DNA of 32,814 bases from Roseobacter sp. (GTDB lineage Bacteria > Pseudomonadota > Alphaproteobacteria > Rhodobacterales > Rhodobacteraceae), in the NCBI GenBank assembly GCA_011050655.1, contig DRFG01000012.1:1-32814 (forward strand). Reading direction: 5' to 3'. Each line of letters begins with the position of its first letter. Within the stretch, counting starts at the first letter, position 1. Shown here in pieces: positions 23,901 through 32,294 of the stretch. A model generated the notes under the pieces. The model saw only the letters and a list, made by a program, of their open reading frames with translations. It was not told the DNA's origin and searched no databases. Both the position numbers and the translations under genes were made by a program.

Positions 23901-24505
23901 GAATACAGCCTCACTGCCGGAGGGACATTGCCGGGGTCTTCGGCATCAACGCAAACCCCCTGATAGGCGGCAATGCGGCGCGAGTAATGGTCGCGCACAA
24001 ACAGATGCAGCCCACAATGCGAACAGGTAAACGGATCGGTTATGACATTTTCCGTAATGCCCTTGCAGTGAACGCACTGCATCCGGCGCGCGACCGATCC
24101 GCGGTGTTCGGTCTGGATCGCCGTATGGGGGATCCCTGCGCTGGTGGCCTCGAGCATTGCCTGCCCCATCAGCCCTTCTGTGCCGGCCAGATAGACTTGC
24201 AATCCCATGTGAGCATCCTGCAACATGCGACGCAAACGCGGCACAGCCGCATTATAGCTGGGACCAACATAAAGGTGCAAAGGCGCAATGTTCCGCAGTT
24301 TTTCTACAAATGGATTTTCCACATCCCCGGACACATAGATAATATGCGCGCGTGGCATCAGGGCCGCATCCTTGCCAGCAAGTTCAAGCAGTGCCTCGGC
24401 ACCTTCGGCGTCTGCTATCATCAGGTGATGTTTGCCGCGGCGCGGTGCAAGCGTCCCGTAGACTGGTCTGCTGATGATCGACGGCGGAAACTCGAACGTG
24501 CTCAT
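23897..24505 (-). CDS. dmmA: Dimethylamine monooxygenase subunit DmmA
   Basis: The 202-residue protein has a first half without known motifs that resembles a nucleotide-domain of a reductase (HIIYVSGDVENPFVEKLRNI, LQVYLAGTEGLMGQAM) and a C-terminal zinc-ribbon-like or cluster-binding module with Cys144, Cys147, Cys161 and Cys164 (CVHCKG and CSHCGLHLFVRDHYSRR). This matches the DmmA family found between a GcvT gene and a PDR-type reductase. The ORF track starts 52 codons too early; the ATG at 24505 is chosen because AGAGGAACG lies upstream and the sequence becomes family-like there. An intrinsic terminator lies between dmmD and this gene, so its expression may be tuned separately. The precise role of DmmA in electron transfer is unresolved to my knowledge. 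Confidence 0.83.
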   Translation of the reverse strand: MSTFEFPPSIISRPVYGTLAPRRGKHHLMIADAEGAEALLELAGKDAALMPRAHIIYVSGDVENPFVEKLRNIAPLHLYVGPSYNAAVPRLRRMLQDAHMGLQVYLAGTEGLMGQAMLEATSAGIPHTAIQTEHRGSVARRMQCVHCKGITENVITDPFTCSHCGLHLFVRDHYSRRIAAYQGVCVDAEDPGNVPPAVRLYS

Positions 24506-24534
24506 TCTTGGTATCGTTCCTCTGTTGATGCGAT

Positions 24535-24572
24535 AAAAACCAGGCGCGCGGCAATCATCCGCCGCGCGCCTG
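24535..24572 (-). terminator. Intrinsic terminator between dmmD and dmmA
   Basis: CAGGCGCGCGGC and its exact complement GCCGCGCGCCTG form a perfect 12-bp stem with an 8-base loop (24541-24572). On the minus strand the hairpin is followed by one G and then five T (plus-strand A at 24535-24539). It starts a few bases after the dmmD stop codon and ends about 30 bases before the dmmA start. Confidence 0.85.
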
Positions 24573-24578
24573 CTGATC

Positions 24579-25715
24579 TCAACCTTTGGCCGTACGGCGC
24601 TTTTTGTCAGGATCATAAAACGGCAGTGAATGTGCGGCGCATTTGATGTCGCCGCCCGCATTTTTCACGGTCATCTGGGTGCCGTCCACTGCGCAGTCCA
24701 CCGGCATCCGTGCGATCCCGACGTTCCATTCGTTTAGCGGTGAATACATCCCTATTGTTACGACACCGACCTGCTTGCCGTCCTTCATCAAAGGTGCACC
24801 TTCTTCCGCAGGCTCCTCGCCTTCCAGCTTAACACCGTAAATCTTGAAACGCTCTTTACCTTTCAAACGGTAATGCTCTTCGGCGCCGCGAAACCCTGTC
24901 TTGCCAGGCGACACAGTGAAGTCGAGCCCCAGTTCCCACAAGGTATCGCCGGCCTTTTCGTCGGCAAACGGATAGGTTTCGGAGTTATCAAAGGGATAGA
25001 ACAGCAAATAGCTTTCGGCGCGCAGCAGATCTAGCGTGGTGAAACGAGTGGGGATAATGCCCTTGGGCTTGCCCTTCTCGACCAGTGTATCCCAGATATG
25101 CAACGCATCCTGACCACGGCAGAATATCTCATAGCCGCGTTCACCCGTGTAGCCCGTGCGCGAAATTGTCACCGGCTTGTCAAATAGCGTCGTGTGCTGG
25201 TGACTGAAGTAAATCTGGTCGCGAATGCCGGGCACGCCCTGCTCTTCCAGAAAATCGACGGCTTTAGGACCCTGCAAAGAGATGTCATGAAGATTGTCGT
25301 CAAACCGCACATCCACATCGCGGCCCGTCGCCGCCATGGTCAATTGCTCGTGGCCCGCGCCGGTCCCATGAACCACCATCCATGAATTCGGTCCCATTCG
25401 ATAGATTACACAATCATCGACAAACTTGCCTTCGTCGTTAAGCATACAGGCATAGGACGACCGGCCCGGCTTGATCTTTTCGACATTACGGGTGGTGGCG
25501 CGGTCAATCACGTGCGCGGCATGTGGGCCGACCAGATGCACCTTGTGCAATCCCGACACATCCATGAAACCGGCATTGGTGCGGATCGCCATATATTCCT
25601 CGGTCTGGTCCTTATCATAGGACCAAGCCGTCCCCATGCCGCCCCAGTCTTCCAGATTAGACCCCATGGCGCGGTGACGATCGGCGATGGCCGAAAATCT
25701 CCAGGATGCTGTCAT
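24579..25715 (-). CDS. dmmD: GcvT-like tetrahydrofolate-dependent subunit of dimethylamine monooxygenase
   Basis: The 378-residue protein is a GcvT-family aminomethyltransferase: EEYMAIRTNAGFMDVSGLHK, LNDEGKFVDDCVIYRMG, ISRTGYTGERGYEIFCRGQD, TTLDLLRAESYLLFYPFDN and a C-terminal barrel. In heme-dependent N-demethylases a subunit of this kind captures the released one-carbon unit on tetrahydrofolate, which avoids free formaldehyde. AAGGAG precedes the ATG at 25715. It is the promoter-proximal gene of the set and is divergent from the permease at 26023. The strong terminator after it suggests that it is made in excess over DmmABC. The letter D follows the published gene order dmmDABC as I recall it; the gene itself could serve other demethylases too. 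Confidence 0.83.
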   Translation of the reverse strand: MTASWRFSAIADRHRAMGSNLEDWGGMGTAWSYDKDQTEEYMAIRTNAGFMDVSGLHKVHLVGPHAAHVIDRATTRNVEKIKPGRSSYACMLNDEGKFVDDCVIYRMGPNSWMVVHGTGAGHEQLTMAATGRDVDVRFDDNLHDISLQGPKAVDFLEEQGVPGIRDQIYFSHQHTTLFDKPVTISRTGYTGERGYEIFCRGQDALHIWDTLVEKGKPKGIIPTRFTTLDLLRAESYLLFYPFDNSETYPFADEKAGDTLWELGLDFTVSPGKTGFRGAEEHYRLKGKERFKIYGVKLEGEEPAEEGAPLMKDGKQVGVVTIGMYSPLNEWNVGIARMPVDCAVDGTQMTVKNAGGDIKCAAHSLPFYDPDKKRRTAKG

Positions 25716-26022
25716 GTCGAACTCCTTGATTTATCTCGCCGACTGCAATCCAGCGGCGCGTTCACGCAAATTTGGGCTCTGAATACGCAGCACCCTACCG
25801 ATCAAATCAAACCTAAGTCTGCACAATTTCCGGGCTTTTCAGCGAAGAATTAAAGCAGGCTAAGGCCATAGATTTCAACGGCAACTCCCCAAACAATTGA
25901 CAACTGCGAACTTGAAAAATCAAGTCATAAAGAAAAAAAGTTTCCTTAAAGGCAATTTATGGGTCTAGTGTCGGGCAACAAGGTCGTCAAAAGACGCAGA
26001 ATATCCAACGGGGGACGAAATA
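25716..26022. promoter_or_regulatory. Divergent promoter region of dmmDABC and the permease-mgs-gmaS genes
   Basis: These 307 bases hold no gene. They must contain both divergent promoters. A TTGACA hexamer stands at 25897-25902, but no convincing -10 element at the right spacing was found. A small inverted repeat CTTGAAAAATCAAG (25911-25924) is the only evident operator candidate. The stretch 25880-25960 is A+T rich, as expected of a promoter. Confidence 0.5.
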
Positions 26023-27621
26023 ATGGTTACAACAAACGTAAATGCCGCGCCGAGAGGCGACACGGGGAGTTTGCATCGAACGATCGGCTGGAAAGATGCC
26101 TTTTGGATGGCCTCGGGCGTGCCTGCTCTGGTGCTGTTTTCCATCGGTGGCATCGCCGCGACCGTCGGCAATCCATCTTGGATAATCTGGATGCTTTCGG
26201 TTTCCTTCGGTTTCCTGCAAGCTTTCGTTTACGCTGAAATCGCGGGCCTTTTCCCCAGCAAATCGGGCGGGGCATCGGTCTATGGTGCCGCTGCTTGGGT
26301 GCGCTACTCCAAGGTAATCGCGCCCCTTTCGGTCTGGTGTAATTGGCTGGCATGGACGCCGGTTCTGGCCATTGGTGGCGGGCTTGCGGCGGGGTATGTT
26401 CTGACATCCCTTATGGGTGCCGATGCCGCCATTAATACATGGCAGATCACCCTCCTTAATCTTGATTTCCTAAACGCAGGTCTAACGCTACGAATAAACG
26501 CGACTTCGATCGTCGGGACGGTGATTCTGCTTTTGGTCTTTGTCGCGCAGCATCACGGAATTTCGCGCGCGGCCAAAATTCAGACGATCATGGGCATCGC
26601 CGTGATGATCCCTCTATTGATTGTCGGAATTGTGCCAATTCTTTCCGGTGACGTCGTCACAGCGAACCTGTTTCCAGTCGTTCCCAGCACCGGATCGTGG
26701 GACATCGAAGGCACGACCTTGTTTCTCGGCGGTCTCTTCATCGCTGCTTGGTCTGCCTATGCGTTTGAAACCGCGATCTGCTACACCAGTGAATTCCGCG
26801 ACCCGCAACGCGACACCGTGCGTGCGATCATCGCCGCTGGTGTGGTCTGTATCGTGATTTACACGCTGGTGCCTCTGAGCTTTCAGGGCGTTCTGGGTGT
26901 CGAAGGCATGCTGGAACCGGGCATTGTCGATGGCTCTGCCGTCGCTGGTGCCATGGCGGGAATGGTCGGCGGTGGCTCTATTGTCGCCAAGATCATGGTC
27001 GTAATGCTGTTTCTCGCATTGGTTCTGGCGATCATGACCTCGATGGCAGGGTCTTCCCGGACGCTCTATCAAGGGTCCGTCGATGGATGGTTGCCAAAAT
27101 ATCTGTCCCGCACCAACGAACATGGCGCGCCGGTCAACGGGATGTGGACAGATCTGGGGTTCAACCTGATCTTGTTGATGATGTCCGACTATTTGTTTGT
27201 TCTTGCTGTTTCAAACTGCTGCTATCTGGTATTTAACTTCCTGAACCTCCACTCTGGCTGGCTCCACCGCATTGATAACGCCAATGCGAAAAGACCTTGG
27301 AAAGCGCCGACCTTTCTGCTGTGGATCGGGGGCGGACTTGCTTTCGTGAACGCAGTCCTACTGGGGGCCGGTGCCAACGTTTGGGGCGAAGGCACGCTGC
27401 GTTCCGCGATTATCGCGATTGCTGTCATCCTACCGGTATTTGCCTATCGTCATTACGTTACTGACAAAGGCCAGTTCCCCACCAACATGCTTGAAGATCT
27501 TGCAGTAGGCGGCAATCCCGACATCACCGTTCGCAAAGCCGGAATGAAACCGTACATCACGCTTGCGGCCGGTCTGGCCGTGGTTGTCATCTCAAACCAG
27601 ATTTTCCAGCTGGGGGGTTAG
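26023..27621 (+). CDS. APC-family permease of the methylamine cluster
   Basis: The 532-residue protein has about 12-13 membrane segments of the APC fold. The helix-1 region reads WMASGVPALVLFSIGGIAAT, followed by FVYAEIAGLFPSKSGGASVY and AYAFETAICYTSEFRDPQRD, the helix-6/7 region of amino acid permeases. It is likely to import a methylated amine or a methylated amino acid. GGGGGA precedes the ATG. It is divergent from dmmD and 138 bases upstream of mgsA in the same direction; a hairpin lies between, so co-transcription is possible but not certain. Other APC carriers in the window (4965, 8254) belong to different branches. The substrate is inferred only from the neighbours. Confidence 0.83.
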   Translation: MVTTNVNAAPRGDTGSLHRTIGWKDAFWMASGVPALVLFSIGGIAATVGNPSWIIWMLSVSFGFLQAFVYAEIAGLFPSKSGGASVYGAAAWVRYSKVIAPLSVWCNWLAWTPVLAIGGGLAAGYVLTSLMGADAAINTWQITLLNLDFLNAGLTLRINATSIVGTVILLLVFVAQHHGISRAAKIQTIMGIAVMIPLLIVGIVPILSGDVVTANLFPVVPSTGSWDIEGTTLFLGGLFIAAWSAYAFETAICYTSEFRDPQRDTVRAIIAAGVVCIVIYTLVPLSFQGVLGVEGMLEPGIVDGSAVAGAMAGMVGGGSIVAKIMVVMLFLALVLAIMTSMAGSSRTLYQGSVDGWLPKYLSRTNEHGAPVNGMWTDLGFNLILLMMSDYLFVLAVSNCCYLVFNFLNLHSGWLHRIDNANAKRPWKAPTFLLWIGGGLAFVNAVLLGAGANVWGEGTLRSAIIAIAVILPVFAYRHYVTDKGQFPTNMLEDLAVGGNPDITVRKAGMKPYITLAAGLAVVVISNQIFQLGG

Positions 27622-27638
27622 ACGTAAAATATGGGGAA

Positions 27639-27668
27639 CGGCGTGCGCATTTCCACATTCGCGCGCCG
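27639..27668 (+). terminator. Hairpin after the permease gene, weak terminator candidate
   Basis: CGGCGTGCG and CGCGCGCCG can form a 9-bp stem with one G-T pair around a 12-base loop. No T run follows, so it may act as an RNA-stabilising or attenuating hairpin rather than a full terminator between the permease and mgsA. Confidence 0.4.
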
Positions 27669-27759
27669 CTCCTATCGTGAAAATAATATTCTTGGTAGTT
27701 GAATTTGTTTTTCCCAACTGCTAGGTTCCAGATTAGAACTCTTAAAAAGGAATAAGGCG

Positions 27760-28689
27760 ATGTGTGGGATCGTAGGGCTCTTTCTGAAAGATAAATCTCT
27801 TGAACCGCAGTTGGGCAAAATGCTGACTGACATGCTGATCACGATGACGGACCGGGGACCCGACAGTGCGGGTATCGCGATCTATGGCAACGAGTCCGGC
27901 GGCATGGCCAAGCTCACCGTGCAATCCGACAATGCAGACGTAGATTTTGCCACAATCGGCGATGATCTGGGTAAATTGATCAACGCCAGTGTCTCGTCAC
28001 TCCGCAAAGACACCCACGCGGTATTGTTGCTGCCCAACGATAAGTTAGCCCACGCCCGCGAGGCGCTGCGCGACATTCGGCCCGATGTGCGGATCATGAG
28101 TTCGGGCGAATCGCTTGAGATCTACAAAGAAGTTGGCTTGCCTCGGGATGTGGCGCGCCGCTTTGAGGTCGAGAAGATGACAGGTACCCATGGCATCGGC
28201 CATACACGGATGGCCACCGAGTCGGCGGTGACCACCATGGGTGCGCATCCATTCAACACCGGCCCGGATCAGTGCTTGGTGCATAACGGGTCGCTGTCGA
28301 ACCACAATTCCCTGCGTCGCAAACTCCGCCGCAACGGGATCCATATCGAAACCGAGAATGACACCGAAGTCGGCGCGGCCTATCTGACATGGAAAATGCA
28401 GAATGGCGCGACTTTGGGCGAGGCGCTCAAGTCTTCGCTGGAGGATCTGGACGGGTTTTTTACATTCGTCGTAGGTACCAAGGACGGTTTTGGCGTCGTG
28501 CGTGACCCGATTGCCTGCAAACCGGCTGTGATGGCCGAAACTGATCAGTATGTGGCTTTTGGCAGCGAATATCGCGCGTTGGTCAACCTGCCCGGCATCG
28601 AAACCGCCCGCGTCTGGGAACCTGAGCCCGCCACCGTCTATTTTTGGTCGCATAATGATGGCCCAACCAAACTTGAGGAAGCCGCCTGA
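27760..28689 (+). CDS. mgsA: N-methylglutamate synthase subunit A (class-II glutamine amidotransferase-like)
   Basis: The 309-residue protein begins MCGIVGLFLKD, with Cys2 as the N-terminal nucleophile of class-II amidotransferases, and has the family motifs TDRGPDSAGIAIYG, HGIGHTRMATES, PFNTGPDQCLVHNGSLSNHN and ENDTEVGAAYLTW. In MgsABC it corresponds to the amidotransferase domain of glutamate synthase and releases methylamine from gamma-glutamylmethylamide. AAGGAATAAGG lies before the ATG. It is the first gene of mgsABC; mgsB starts two bases after its stop codon. The identification is strong because all three subunits occur in order, followed by gmaS. Confidence 0.92.
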   Translation: MCGIVGLFLKDKSLEPQLGKMLTDMLITMTDRGPDSAGIAIYGNESGGMAKLTVQSDNADVDFATIGDDLGKLINASVSSLRKDTHAVLLLPNDKLAHAREALRDIRPDVRIMSSGESLEIYKEVGLPRDVARRFEVEKMTGTHGIGHTRMATESAVTTMGAHPFNTGPDQCLVHNGSLSNHNSLRRKLRRNGIHIETENDTEVGAAYLTWKMQNGATLGEALKSSLEDLDGFFTFVVGTKDGFGVVRDPIACKPAVMAETDQYVAFGSEYRALVNLPGIETARVWEPEPATVYFWSHNDGPTKLEEAA

Positions 28690-28690
28690 A

Positions 28691-29374
28691 ATGCAAGTAT
28701 TTGACCTTGAGGCAGAGGGGCTACGCGCCCTCAATGAAACCTTACACGCCCAGAACGCCCAGACCAATCAGACGTCATGGGAGATCGTGAACGCAAAGGG
28801 CAGTCACGCCATTGCTGTCGGTCTAGACGCGCCCATCGAAGTAACGGTCAAGGGTTCAACCGGCTACTACTGCGGTGGCATGAACAAGCAGGCCACGATC
28901 AACGTGCATGGCTCTGCTGGCCCCGGCGTAGGCGAAAACATGATGTCCGGCACGATCATCATTGAGGGCGATGCCAGCCAATATGCTGGTGCCACCGGCC
29001 ACGGCGGATTGCTTGTCATCAAAGGCAATGCCTCCTCGCGTTGCGGCATTTCGATGAAGGGCATCGACATTGTCGTTCACGGCAACATCGGCCACATGTC
29101 TGCCTTCATGGCGCAATCAGGCAATCTCGTGGTGCTGGGTGATGCAGGCGATGCTCTTGGCGACAGCTGTTACGAAGCGCGGCTGTTCGTTCGCGGTACG
29201 GTCAAGAGCCTCGGGGCAGATTGCGAGAAAAAGGAAATGCGCCCCGAACACATCGAAATCCTGAAGGATTTGCTGGAACGTGCGGGTGCCGACGCCAAAC
29301 CTGAAGAATTCTCCCGCTATGGCTCGGCCCGCAATCTATATAATTTTGACGTCGATAACGCGTCGGCCTACTAA
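28691..29374 (+). CDS. mgsB: N-methylglutamate synthase subunit B (glutamate synthase GXGXG domain)
   Basis: The 227-residue protein is a right-handed beta-helix of the glutamate synthase C-terminal type, with regular G-x-x-I-x-G-like repeats: KGSTGYYCGGMNKQATINVH, GENMMSGTIIIEGDASQYAG, GHGGLLVIKGNASSRCGISM, GNIGHMSAFMAQSGNLVVLG and DALGDSCYEARLFVRG. In the complex it has a structural role and may help to line the ammonia/methylamine channel. The ORF track starts 47 codons too early, inside mgsA; the ATG at 28691 is chosen because it follows the mgsA stop at once and begins the conserved fold, with GAGGAAG upstream. It is followed by mgsC after 11 bases. Confidence 0.9.
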   Translation: MQVFDLEAEGLRALNETLHAQNAQTNQTSWEIVNAKGSHAIAVGLDAPIEVTVKGSTGYYCGGMNKQATINVHGSAGPGVGENMMSGTIIIEGDASQYAGATGHGGLLVIKGNASSRCGISMKGIDIVVHGNIGHMSAFMAQSGNLVVLGDAGDALGDSCYEARLFVRGTVKSLGADCEKKEMRPEHIEILKDLLERAGADAKPEEFSRYGSARNLYNFDVDNASAY

Positions 29375-29385
29375 GGAATATGTCC

Positions 29386-30726
29386 ATGAACGATCAGGAT
29401 CACAAAGGTATCCCACGGACCACGCCGCGCCAATCCGCAACATTCAGCCAGGACGTTAATAGTGACATCCGCCGCGCTGCGGCGACAGGCATCTACGACA
29501 TCCGCGGCGGCGGTGCGAAACGTCGCGTGCCAAACTTCGACGACCTACTCTTTATGGGCGCGTCTATTTCACGCTATCCCCTCGAGGGCTACCGCGAAAA
29601 ATGTGACACTAAAGTTACCCTTGGTACGCGCTTTGCCAAGAACCCCATCGAACTTGATATCCCGATCACCATCGCCGGAATGAGTTTTGGCGCGTTGTCC
29701 GGCCCTGCCAAGGAAGCACTGGGGCGCGGTGCCAGTGCGGCTGGGACATCAACGACCACAGGCGACGGTGGCATGACCCCCGAAGAACGCGGGCATTCCA
29801 CCAAGCTGGTCTATCAGTACCTGCCGTCACGCTATGGTATGAACCCTGATGATCTACGCAAAGCCGACGCAATTGAGATTGTAGTGGGTCAGGGTGCAAA
29901 ACCGGGCGGCGGCGGCATGTTGTTGGGTCAGAAGATTTCTGACCGTGTGGCCGAGATGCGCAATCTCCCCAAGGGCATCGACCAACGCTCCGCCTGTCGC
30001 CACCCCGATTGGACCGGACCTGACGATTTGGAAATCAAAATACTGGAATTGCGTGAAATCACCGGCTGGCGCGTGCCGATCTATGTAAAAATCGCAGGTG
30101 CGCGGCCCTATTTCGACACCACCCTGGCGGTAAAGGCTGGTGCGGACGTTGTGGTTCTGGATGGGATGCAGGGCGGCACCGCTGCGACGCAAGATGTGTT
30201 CATCGAACACGTCGGACAGCCCACTTTGGCCTGCATCCGCCCTGCCGTTCAGGCATTGCAGGACCTGGGAATGCACCGTGAAGTACAGCTCGTCATCTCT
30301 GGAGGTATCAGGTCGGGGGCAGATGTGGCGAAGGCATTGGCACTGGGTGCAGACGCCGTCGCCATCGGCACGGCCGCCCTGATCGCGTTGGGCGACAACG
30401 ACCCTAAATGGGAAGAAGAATACAACAAGCTGGGTACAACCGCCGGAGCCTATGACGACTGGCACGAAGGCCGCGACCCCGCTGGCATCACCACGCAGGA
30501 CCCAGAGCTCATGAAACGCTTTAATCCTATCGAGGGGGGGCGGCGTCTCAAGAATTACCTCAAGGTAATGACGCTGGAGGCACAAACCATCGCACGGGCC
30601 TGCGGCAAGAACCATATGCACAATCTGGAACCGGAAGATCTGGTTGCATTAACAATGGAAGCGGCGGCGATGGCGCAAGTGCCGTTGGCCGGGACCAATT
30701 GGTACCCAGGAAAGGGAAACTTCTGA
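29386..30726 (+). CDS. mgsC: N-methylglutamate synthase subunit C (FMN-dependent glutamate synthase domain)
   Basis: The 446-residue protein is the central catalytic domain of glutamate synthase: TIAGMSFGALSGPAKEALGR, AAGTSTTTGDGGMTPEERGH, VGQGAKPGGGGMLLGQKIS, VYVKIAGARPYF-like sheet residues, VVLDGMQGGTAATQDVFIEH and ISGGIRSGADVAKALALGAD (FMN/phosphate site). It joins methylamine to 2-oxoglutarate and reduces the product to N-methylglutamate. The track start is 29380; I prefer the second ATG at 29386 because AAGGA is 8 bases before it and only 2 bases before the first. A strong hairpin follows the stop codon, before gmaS. The three-Cys cluster motif of full-length glutamate synthase is not evident. 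Confidence 0.91.
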   Translation: MNDQDHKGIPRTTPRQSATFSQDVNSDIRRAAATGIYDIRGGGAKRRVPNFDDLLFMGASISRYPLEGYREKCDTKVTLGTRFAKNPIELDIPITIAGMSFGALSGPAKEALGRGASAAGTSTTTGDGGMTPEERGHSTKLVYQYLPSRYGMNPDDLRKADAIEIVVGQGAKPGGGGMLLGQKISDRVAEMRNLPKGIDQRSACRHPDWTGPDDLEIKILELREITGWRVPIYVKIAGARPYFDTTLAVKAGADVVVLDGMQGGTAATQDVFIEHVGQPTLACIRPAVQALQDLGMHREVQLVISGGIRSGADVAKALALGADAVAIGTAALIALGDNDPKWEEEYNKLGTTAGAYDDWHEGRDPAGITTQDPELMKRFNPIEGGRRLKNYLKVMTLEAQTIARACGKNHMHNLEPEDLVALTMEAAAMAQVPLAGTNWYPGKGNF

Positions 30727-30736
30727 GGACTGTGAT

Positions 30737-30766
30737 AAACGGCGCACCTGTCTGGGTGCGCCGTTT
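30737..30766 (+). terminator. Strong hairpin between mgsC and gmaS (terminator or attenuator)
   Basis: AAACGGCGCACC and its exact complement GGTGCGCCGTTT form a perfect 12-bp stem with a 6-base loop, starting 11 bases after the mgsC stop codon. The right arm ends in TTT and is followed by GGCATTT, a weak U tract. It probably lowers read-through from mgs into gmaS. Confidence 0.7.
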
Positions 30767-30832
30767 GGCATTTCCACGATATATGACGGTTAAAAAAACG
30801 ATAGTAACAAAACAGGGATAGGATTTCAGGTA

Positions 30833-32176
30833 ATGCCAATGGATCAAAATGTCTGCTTGGCAGACTACGCCGCAGAACGTGGCGTCAAATACTTTATGAT
30901 CTCGTTTACCGATCTTTTGGGATCGCAGAGAGCCAAGCTTGTACCGACGCGTGCCATTGCAGATATGCAAAACAACGGCGCAGGGTTTGCAGGGTTTGCC
31001 ACGTATCTAGACCTGACGCCGGCCCACCCCGATATGCTGGCTGTGCCCGACGCAAGCGCAGTGATTCAGCTTCCCTGGAAGCCCGAAATCGCCTGGGTAC
31101 CCGGAAACTGCATCATGGATGGTCAGGATTTGGCGCAAGCCCCCCGCAACGTCCTAAGGCGGCTGATCCGCGAAGCGGCTGATGAGGGTATGCATGTCAA
31201 AACGGGCATTGAAGCCGAATTCTTTCTGCTGACCCCGGAAGGCACTGCGCTTTCAGACACATTGGATACTGCAGCTAAGCCCTGTTACGATCAGCAGGCT
31301 ATGATGCGCAGCTACGAAGTGATCCGCGAGATTAGCGATTATATGCTCGAAATGGGCTGGGGGGCCTACCAGAGCGACCACGAAGATGCCAACGGCCAGT
31401 GGGAAATGAACTGGGATTTTGACGATGCGTTGACCATCGCGGATCAACACAGTTTTTTCAAGTTCATGACCAAAACCGTCGCCGAAAAGCACGGCTTACG
31501 CGCCACGTTCATGCCCAAACCCGTCCAAGGGCTGACCGGAAACGGATGCCACGCGCATATTTCGGTCTGGGATGCGCCGGGTGAGCAGGCGAAAACCAAT
31601 GTGTTCGCCGGCGAAGTCGGCGAAAGCGAAACTGCGCAGCTCGGTTTGTCAGAGAAAGGCTCGCACTTTCTTGGTGGCATCATGAAACACGCAAGCGCTC
31701 TTGCCGCAATTACCAATCCGACAGTGAACAGCTTCAAGCGCATCAATGCGCCGCGCACCTCTTCGGGTGCGACGTGGGCCCCCAACAGCGTGACATGGAC
31801 TGGCAACAACCGGACCCATATGGTTCGGGTGCCCGGTCCTGGACGGTTCGAACTGCGCCTGCCCGATGGCGCTGTGAACCCTTATCTTTTGCAGGCTGTC
31901 ATCATCGCCGCCGGTCTCGATGGCGTGCGCACCAAGGCCCACCCCGGAAAGCGGCATGATATCGACATGTATGCTGAAGGGCATACCATCACCGATGCGC
32001 CCAAGCTACCGCTGAACATGCTCGACGCGTTGCGCGAGTATGACAAGGACAGTGGCTTGAAAGAAGCGATGGGGACAGAGTTTTCAGCGGCCTATCTCAA
32101 GCTGAAACACAAAGAGTGGAACGATTTCGCAAGTCATTTCACAGAGTGGGAAAGACAACACACGCTGGATATCTGA
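30833..32176 (+). CDS. gmaS: Gamma-glutamylmethylamide synthetase
   Basis: The 447-residue protein is a glutamine-synthetase-fold ligase of the GmaS type. Typical blocks are GVKYFMISFTDLLGSQRAKL near the N-terminus, VKTGIEAEFFLL with the metal-binding Glu residues, GAYQSDHEDANGQWEMNWDF, GNGCHAHISVWD, and GNNRTHMVRVPGPGRFELRL, then PDGAVNPYLLQA. It couples ATP hydrolysis to the joining of methylamine and glutamate, the first committed step of the N-methylglutamate pathway and a standard marker for methylamine users. An AGGA stands about 9 bases before the ATG at 30833; a second ATG two codons later is equally well placed. It has its own leader after the hairpin and may have its own promoter. 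A terminator follows. Confidence 0.93.
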   Translation: MPMDQNVCLADYAAERGVKYFMISFTDLLGSQRAKLVPTRAIADMQNNGAGFAGFATYLDLTPAHPDMLAVPDASAVIQLPWKPEIAWVPGNCIMDGQDLAQAPRNVLRRLIREAADEGMHVKTGIEAEFFLLTPEGTALSDTLDTAAKPCYDQQAMMRSYEVIREISDYMLEMGWGAYQSDHEDANGQWEMNWDFDDALTIADQHSFFKFMTKTVAEKHGLRATFMPKPVQGLTGNGCHAHISVWDAPGEQAKTNVFAGEVGESETAQLGLSEKGSHFLGGIMKHASALAAITNPTVNSFKRINAPRTSSGATWAPNSVTWTGNNRTHMVRVPGPGRFELRLPDGAVNPYLLQAVIIAAGLDGVRTKAHPGKRHDIDMYAEGHTITDAPKLPLNMLDALREYDKDSGLKEAMGTEFSAAYLKLKHKEWNDFASHFTEWERQHTLDI

Positions 32177-32203
32177 GTCAGCTCACTGAGACCAGATAGC
32201 CCT

Positions 32204-32228
32204 ATTGCCTTGGGGCAATGTCATTTTT
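32204..32228 (+). terminator. Intrinsic terminator of gmaS
   Basis: ATTGCC and GGCAAT form a 6-bp stem with a TTGG loop (32204-32219), followed by GTCATTTTT. It lies 27 bases after the gmaS stop codon, between convergent genes. Confidence 0.6.
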
Positions 32229-32237
32229 AGGTGTTAT

Positions 32238-32265
32238 CCGGCGCGCATTGAAATCTGCGCGCCGG
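32238..32265. terminator. GC-rich hairpin between convergent gmaS and glyA
   Basis: CCGGCGCGCA and TGCGCGCCGG form a perfect 10-bp stem with an 8-base loop, 29 bases beyond the glyA stop codon. Neither side has a proper T run, so it is more likely a 3'-end stabilising hairpin or part of a bidirectional stop than a classical terminator. Confidence 0.5.
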
Positions 32266-32294
32266 GCGATGGCAAAGCCAATAACGACCATGCA

